Assembly: GCA_001655205.1 (NCBI GenBank)
Contig: LPNZ01009981.1
Location: forward strand, 1 to 37,566
DNA from: Lenisia limosa
Lineage: Eukaryota > Breviatea
DNA length: 37,566 nt
Direction: 5' to 3'
Both the position numbers and the translations under genes were made by a program. This document shows, one piece after another, positions 31,826 to 37,566 of this stretch. The notes beneath the pieces were generated by a model. The model saw only the letters and a program-made list of their open reading frames with translations, searched no databases and was not told the DNA's origin. Positions within the stretch are counted from its first letter, which is position 1. The number at the start of each line of letters is the position of its first letter.

Positions 31826-34050
31826 TTAGTTGCTAAACCTTGCAAACAGATCTCTGACCAGTTTTTGTGCCACCATAGGCTCGAGACCCGCACACGCTTG
31901 GATGGCGTTATGAATGAGCGTCATCTTCTTTGAGGAATCTGCGAAAATAAATTGGCACTTGGGAGAACGGAAGGGGCAGGGGCAACAAGAAAATTCGTAT
32001 TCAGAAAATCCTGAAACAAACAAAATAGAAACACGCGGGTTGAAAGTGACAAAACAAACAAAGCCTGTGTGCACCGCCTCCCATCGACTTAGTTAATGAT
32101 GTTTTCCAAACAAAATTTTTAAACAATATCATATGATCAAATGATACTGAATATCATCTTCACATAGTTCCCTCAAAGATACATACACACCCCCCCCCTA
32201 ACCGGCTGTTACGTAGACCACGCCATTCGCGCCGACTACAACCTCGTATGGCGTATGCTCGGAAATGGTTTGAAGAACTATTGAGTCTTCATAAAGTAAC
32301 CTGGGAAATGAGTACACTTCTATACTCCCATTTTTAAGAAGGATCAATATGGCGTTTTGCCAGCGTATAATGAATAAGCAGGCATGCAAAGAGCTTATAA
32401 CAATCAGCAAATGACTACTTAAATATGGTTCAGGGAGTATAATGGCCTTTAATTGCGTCTACTTAAGATCGTTCTTTGAGTGTAAATGCCCAAACTGCAC
32501 ACTCTCTTGCGTATAGCAAATCGATTCGAGAAGTAGATCCCGAAGTGAGAGCACCATATCCGTCAGCTTTTCCTCTGGGGGGGGGGGGGNNNNNNNNNNN
32601 NNNNNNNNNNNNNNNNNNNNNNNNNNNNNNNNNNNNNNNNNNNNNNNNNNNNNNNNNNNNNNNNNNNNNNNNNNNNNNNNNNNNNNNNNNNNNNNNCATA
32701 ATAAATATGTGAAAAAAAACTACTACTCCCCGAATGGTATTTCTAAATCTCGAAATCATATTGCCTGACAACCAATTATACACATTCTGAACATTGCCAT
32801 ACCTCTTGGAAACGCAAGACAACTCAGGCTGAATTCCTGGACCAGCAGAGATTACTCGGGCATATGCGAGATCACCTGAAGAAGTAAAAAAAAGAACAAT
32901 TCAGACTTTCCTACTCCGATACTCGTAGGTATTTATCGAAAATATATCGAGAAATTCCGTCTTTTTTCGGGATTGAAGGGCTGAATCAGGTACACTGCCA
33001 AACTATGCTTGCTATTATCTGTATTGATAATGTTTACACTATTTTTTGCCATATGCCCTACCACCTCCATAAAAACCATGGCAAACAAACCTGGTTTTAA
33101 GAAAATTTGATTTCTTCTGGTCACACCCTCAAATGCAAGAATGCTCAAATCTGCAGTTAACGCGGATCCAATGTCAACCTAAAACCAATAATATATAGCA
33201 ATGAGAAATAAAAAAAATAAGGTAGTATCTGGCAAAAGCCGTCCACACCATCACGCTTATAACAATAATTATAGCTAATTATCGTAATCATGATATAATA
33301 ATAAAAAAATAAATAAAATAAATGTAAATGTTACACTGTCCCTGGGTTTCGGAAAAAATAAAATAAACTTAGGCTCACCCTATAACTTTCTCCAAAACGC
33401 TCCATAATCGTTCCTATAACCATGTCGTCTGCTGCAGGGACGTACTGGATGGTCAGTATTGAATATTCGACTATCTCTGAGATCCCAGTTGATATTGGAA
33501 AATGGCCATCCTGAGAGTTGGCCAATTCTTTCCGTGATGTAAAACTATTAAAAATGTGATAGTATAGGGGCGAGATAATGTGTCCTAAGACCGCCACAGT
33601 ACTCTTTTATGTTTTGAAAAACACACCACATTATCTTGATTAAACTTCTCCTATTAAGTTAAAGCACCAACCTTCTTCTGTCTGTTTGAGATGTACCATT
33701 TGTTAGGGATCTGGAAGAAGAGCTCTCCTGCCTTCGCAGCAATAATCTAAAGACTGTCAGAAGAAAAAAAACCGACAATCAACAGTTCAGAGTCTTTTAT
33801 GTATTTTTTTTAGCATTATCAGCATAATTAAATATGCTTTCTGGGAGAAAAGCAAGGGAGCGTTAACATAAAAATGGACAATGATCGATCATACCTTGCC
33901 ATGCTCTCTGACAGCAAGTCCGGGGCCAATTACGGATGTTGTCAGCACATCTCCAGTAAATTCTTTTTCTTCGACATCAGAAGGTACCGGAGTCTTCGTT
34001 ATATCAATGATATCGCCAGGACATACAAAACGAACGGCGTATTCTTCCAT
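31826..34050 (-). CDS. RRP40: Exosome complex cap subunit RRP40 (EXOSC3)
   Basis: RRP40 is one of three S1/KH proteins that cap the RNA exosome ring and guide RNA 3' ends to the nuclease. Eight exons give 246 residues with every junction in phase: 34050-33895, 33746-33672, 33444-33379, 33178-33091, 32875-32803, 32574-32503, 32300-32203, 31938-31826. Recognition rests on Y-V-P-A-A-D-D-M-V-I-G at the S1 domain start, L-S-I-L-A-F-E-G-V-T-R-R-N (human L-S-Y-L-S-F-E-G-A-T-K-R-N), P-G-D-L-A-Y-A-R, Q-P-E-L-S-C-V and the KH-domain G-x-N-G loop as V-G-A-N-G-V-V-Y-V. The length is close to the yeast and human proteins. The gap 32590-32696 lies in an intron. A dispersed repeat copy lies in the intron at 32876-33090. 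The gene is head-to-head with the SLC35B4 gene. Confidence 0.92.
32931..32985 (+). repeat. Dispersed repeat copy (intron of RRP40)
   Basis: The block aaattccgtcttttttcg is followed by gattgaag, and the upstream part is rich in tatcga. It matches the repeat at 5571-5588 closely and is found in the intron 32876-33090, so it appears to have inserted independently. Confidence 0.4.
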
Positions 34051-34364
34051 TTTCTCTAATATGACAATATATCTTCAATCTAGACTTAGTTTCAAGCACT
34101 TTAAAGAGGTATTTGCGGTTTGATTTGTCACTTATATATCGATCATCGATCTTTTCGTTTTCTTCTCGTGTGAACATCCCTTTTTCAGCTGTCATCCTGC
34201 ATTCTAACTATATTTTTATTTTGAGACGACATATCCTCGACACCAGCTTGGGTGAGGCATCCCTTCCACTACCTATTAGGTAAGCCTCTGGTTGGCTCTT
34301 TGGAATATGGGAATATGGGTTAATCTTTTTGTTTATATGTTGTTTATTTTGTTAGAAGAGTATA
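34051..34364. promoter_or_regulatory. Divergent spacer between RRP40 and the SLC35B4-type gene
   Basis: These 314 bp separate two divergent start codons. It is AT-rich with no open frame of note. A potential intron acceptor (tgttag) sits 13 bp before the SLC35B4 ATG, so a spliced 5' UTR is possible. Both promoters must lie here. Confidence 0.35.
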
Positions 34365-37140
34365 ATGCCAGCAAGGGTTTCTGAGGCTAGCAGAATGCGC
34401 ACTCGTAGTATGACAAAGAAGAAGACTAATGAAGCTACTTCCCCCCCTCCACCCAAGATCAATGAATGTCACGGCCTGGCTATTGCGTGTGCCGTGATCA
34501 TGATTATGATTGGTTGCAGCACAAATGTCATTGCACTGGAAGTGCTTATTTCTGTAGGCAATGCAGTTACTTTTGGTTTATTTTGAAAGCAAGGTGTCAA
34601 TGTTTATTTGTTGTGCACCTTTTTCCCCGTACAGTTCACCTTTTATTATCCCAATACTCCAGGCAAACAGCTCCTCTGGTGTTCTCATTACCACTTGTCA
34701 AGTTGGAAGGGTTTACTTGCTCTACTCAGAAGATATCGCAATTATGGAACACATATATTTGCATTTTTATGGGATGACTTGACAAATCTACCTTTTACTG
34801 TTCTTTTCCAACCATCCTAATTTTTTTTAGTTCATATTTATTGCGTTCCAAGGGCTCTTCCACAACCTCACGTTTGACACATCAAAGGTTTGTACCATTT
34901 ATTCCCAAATTGAGGTCTTCACTTCGCTTCTTCTCAATTTTCATAAAGTGGACATCTTTCCTGCATTGTTTCTAACGTTGTTGTTCCAAAGCTTCCAGAA
35001 CTGTAATTTCTCGAATACTATTTGGTTTTCCCTCATGTTATCTACTCAGGGAATTCCTATCCCTTCCTTGGTACCACGCCAAATTCCTCTTTGGTCCCAC
35101 TTGACTTTGGTATGAGGGGAGTTGACTTGACTGAACTGTTCCTGTACCTGTGATGCGTTTTCAGCAATAACCTTACTAATCGTGATAACTTTGTTTTTAT
35201 ATCGTCAACGATACTGGACAGATGACACAATTTAAGATTATATGTGGATAGTTTTGCACGTTTTGTTTCTATCTCGTTGAATGACTTTCCAGGGAGCCTG
35301 CTTTGCTTCGTTGACCCTCCTCAATAACATGATATACTCCTTCAACATTTCAATGCCGCTTCACATGGTTTTCAGGTGAGGTGTTTGCGTTTTTTTTAAA
35401 AGATCGCTGAAATTTTGCTTTATTATAATCCTGTGGTATACTACTATATATACATTGAGGGTCAAAACTTACTATTGTTAGTGTGTTGTATACTTTATGG
35501 ATGGTATGATGCCAAACGATATCTCTACTCGAGTGACTCTTTAGATCAGGAAGCCTCGTGGTTACTTTGCTTATGGGGTACTTTTTCCTCAAGAAGTCGT
35601 ATTCCTCATATCAGGTTTGAAGGGCTCCGTATTTTTTAAATGAAACTCTTTTTGAAATAATATCATTAATCATCCTCTTTACCTCCCCACAAGATTTCAA
35701 GTGTGATGATTGTAACAATCGGAGTGCTTACCAACACGTGGATTTCTCGACCTGTTTGCGTGGGGTTCAGGGACACCAAATTGATCTCTCAAATGTTCTC
35801 ATTTTTGTATTCAATAATGTACTATCATGCCATGTTGTTCATAGAATATATTTACCTGATAATCTAGATGCAAATGCTTGAGGAGACGGAAGAGTCCACA
35901 CCACTTCTGATCTGGCTGACTGGTATGGCGGGTGTCTTTTGTATGTCCTTAAAGTACCAACAAAGGTGTTTGCATTGTCCATAGTCATAGCATTAAAGAT
36001 TTGGACACAGAGTAAAAAGTAAAAGTTAAGCAGACAGTTTGGTGGTTTAAAAATGTTCAGTCACCATCGCAGTTTCATAATTGTATAAAAATATATCATA
36101 TGGACTCACTTCTATCCATATTTCTTGAACTGTATCCTATTTACCCAGCTTACGTAATCCCAGGAGTGGCTTTGTTGATAGTCGTGCAAACTCTCGCCCC
36201 TCTACTTGGCATTCTACAGGAAAATGTGGCTGATACATTTGGAAGACACCCTAACGAGCTTCTCTTCTACTCTCATCTTTTTGCCCTTCCATGCTCGCTA
36301 GTGTTCCTTCCGCAGCTGATTGCACTGGTTGGAAGGTGTTGAAATTTGGGTGAATTCTGCTTTTTAGTATTATCCACAAAGGGGAATACATCCAAAGCCC
36401 TCCCTTTGTCTTTTCTCACACCCCAGGTAAACGAATTCAATGAATCACCGGCTTTGTCGTTATTTTTATTTTCTGTTCCGCGATTGTGGTTCTGGATTGG
36501 CGTCAGCGTTGTGACGCAATTCATTTGCGTCAACGGTGTTTTCAGGCTCACTGGTACGTTAAAAGTGGTTTTTTTGTTTGTTTTTTTGCTGCTCCAATTG
36601 TTACTTTAGTTTTTAATTTATATTAGTTATTTTATATGATATAGTATACAATGTATAGAACAGAAAATGTCGTATTCCAAGTGTTGATTGATTTTAGGGT
36701 TAACGTCATCGTTGACCTGCAGTTTGACACTAACCCTGAGAAAAGTAGGGTGAACATTTAGGATTGGGATACATCATACACACCCAGTTTTTGCCTTAGT
36801 ACTCCGGGGCAAGAGTCCATTATAGATATTGTTTCAGAGTTGAGGATTTATAAGTCCGTCCAAAAGTCTTACCCGAATAGTTCTCTCTCCATTCATTGAC
36901 ATTTTAGTTCATTTCTCTGATTGGCTCTGTATTTATTTTCGGAAACCCCTTTACGGTGAGGGGTGATGCAAGGCCTTTTACTTTTTTTACTTGAGTGGAC
37001 CCTATTATCTCCCAATTTGGGATCTCCACGTTAGTCTGATATAACAGGTAGTGCATTGGTGCGGGGCTTTAACCGTGTTCGTTGGGAGTCTTATCTATAT
37101 TCTGAACCCGAAGCCGACAACAAAGCAAAAGGTTGAGTAA
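34365..37140 (+). CDS. SLC35B4: Nucleotide-sugar transporter, SLC35B4/YEA4 type
   Basis: A multi-pass Golgi or ER antiporter; human SLC35B4 carries UDP-xylose and UDP-GlcNAc. Exons: 34365 to about 34574, 34831-34887, 35050-35109, 35293-35375, 35545-35614, 35694-35753, 35868-35922, 36164-36327, 36427-36553, 36698-36744, 36908-36955, 37048-37140. Recognisable blocks are G-C-S-T-N-V-I-A-L-E, Y-S-F-N-I-S-M-P-L-H-M-V-F-R-S-G-S-L, F-L-K-K-S-Y-S-S-Y, G-R-H-P-N-E-L-L-F-Y-S-H, V-T-Q-F-I-C-V-N-G-V-F and L-T-L-T-L-R-K-F-I-S-L. All but the first junction close in phase. Exon 1 reads G-N-A-V-T-F, which fits the family, but then cannot join exon 2 with canonical sites, so a missing mini-exon or an indel is likely. 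A basic N-terminal extension of about 30 residues precedes the first helix. Substrate specificity cannot be read from sequence. Confidence 0.9.
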
Positions 37141-37419
37141 AGTGTTTTTTTCTGATTTCATGGCTGATGATGTTATATGTATGTAAGTTAATTGTTTCCC
37201 CATAACAGTGGATTATATCAATAGTTATATTTATGATACAACTTGCAGTGTTATTCTCCCCTCCGGATATTTGATTACCATATCATCATTAAGGCTTTTT
37301 TCGGTTTAAAATAATTACCAAATTTGATAAATCTTCGATATTTTATCGGGGTTTTTGGACCGAAGTAAAGCCAAAGTCATCATGAAAATGGCACTTTGAG
37401 CAAAATACCAAAATTTCTA
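37141..37419. other. Spacer downstream of the SLC35B4-type gene, mostly a foldback repeat
   Basis: This stretch after the transporter stop codon has no gene-like frame. Its right part (37283-37384) is an imperfect inverted repeat described separately. The rest is AT-rich and presumably holds 3' UTR sequence. Confidence 0.35.
37283..37384. repeat. MITE-like foldback element near the right edge
   Basis: The left arm ggcttttttcggtttaaaa pairs imperfectly with the right arm ttttggaccgaagtaaagcc, and the centre has gataaa facing tttatc. The whole unit of about 100 bp is an imperfect palindrome flanked by atcatcatt and gtcatcatg. It shares its right arm with the copy at 5568-5620. No coding capacity is seen, so if mobile it would be non-autonomous. 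Confidence 0.45.
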
Positions 37420-37531
37420 TCAGCAAGAGGGACATAAAAATAAGCTTAGATAATCTCCCATTCCTAAATAGGTGAAATACTGCGGACATTTCTCGTTGAT
37501 GAATACCACCTTATCAAATAGGATTGTTATT
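37420..37531 (-). CDS. Possible terminal exon of a further minus-strand gene
   Basis: On the minus strand a pyrimidine-rich acceptor (CCATTTCTGTTCTAG) precedes 37531. One frame then stays open for 36 codons, containing L-F-D-K-V-V-F-I-N-E-K-C-P-Q-Y-F, and ends at a TGA at 37420-37422. The position fits the alternating strand order of the region, because the next gene would be expected on the minus strand. I do not recognise the product, and a frame of this length could occur by chance. Confidence 0.25.
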
Positions 37532-37566
37532 CTAGAACAGAAATGGGAGAGGGCATTCCATTACAA

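Overview
The window is nuclear DNA of an intron-dense microbial eukaryote (a protist). Eight protein-coding genes are cut into many short exons by GT-AG introns that are AT-rich and mostly 44 to 640 nt long. I see no bacterial operons, CRISPR arrays or transposase genes. The lineage cannot be fixed from sequence alone. Giant ectodomains built of C-P-x-G-x-Y-C repeats plus very high intron density would fit several groups, for example Rhizaria, stramenopiles or alveolates, and I do not choose between them. Twelve N-gaps interrupt the window, nine of them directly after a long C, G or T run.

Layout. Positions 1-20619 on the minus strand hold most of one enormous gene that runs off the left edge. 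It has at least 47 exons and about 3,850 visible codons. The predicted protein has a signal peptide, several dozen cysteine-rich GCC2/GCC3-like (ephrin-receptor-like) repeats, a membrane-proximal beta-rich domain, one transmembrane helix, a cytoplasmic block of DP-x-TG repeats and a long, finely exonised coiled-coil tail. To its right the genes are compact: a ceramide-1-phosphate transfer protein (+), serine palmitoyltransferase subunit 1 (-), a PP2A B56 regulatory subunit (+), a DAP1 homologue (-), a coiled-coil protein (+), the exosome cap subunit RRP40 (-) and an SLC35B4-type nucleotide-sugar transporter (+). A possible minus-strand terminal exon lies at the right edge.

How they relate. 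The eight genes alternate strictly in strand, giving head-to-head spacers of about 300-470 bp and tail-to-tail spacers of about 135-220 bp. The sphingolipid pair is notable: the enzyme subunit that starts sphingoid-base synthesis lies tail-to-tail with a ceramide-1-phosphate carrier. The other genes are housekeeping genes with no obvious shared pathway. The least familiar object is the giant membrane protein. I recognise its ectodomain module type but not the whole architecture.
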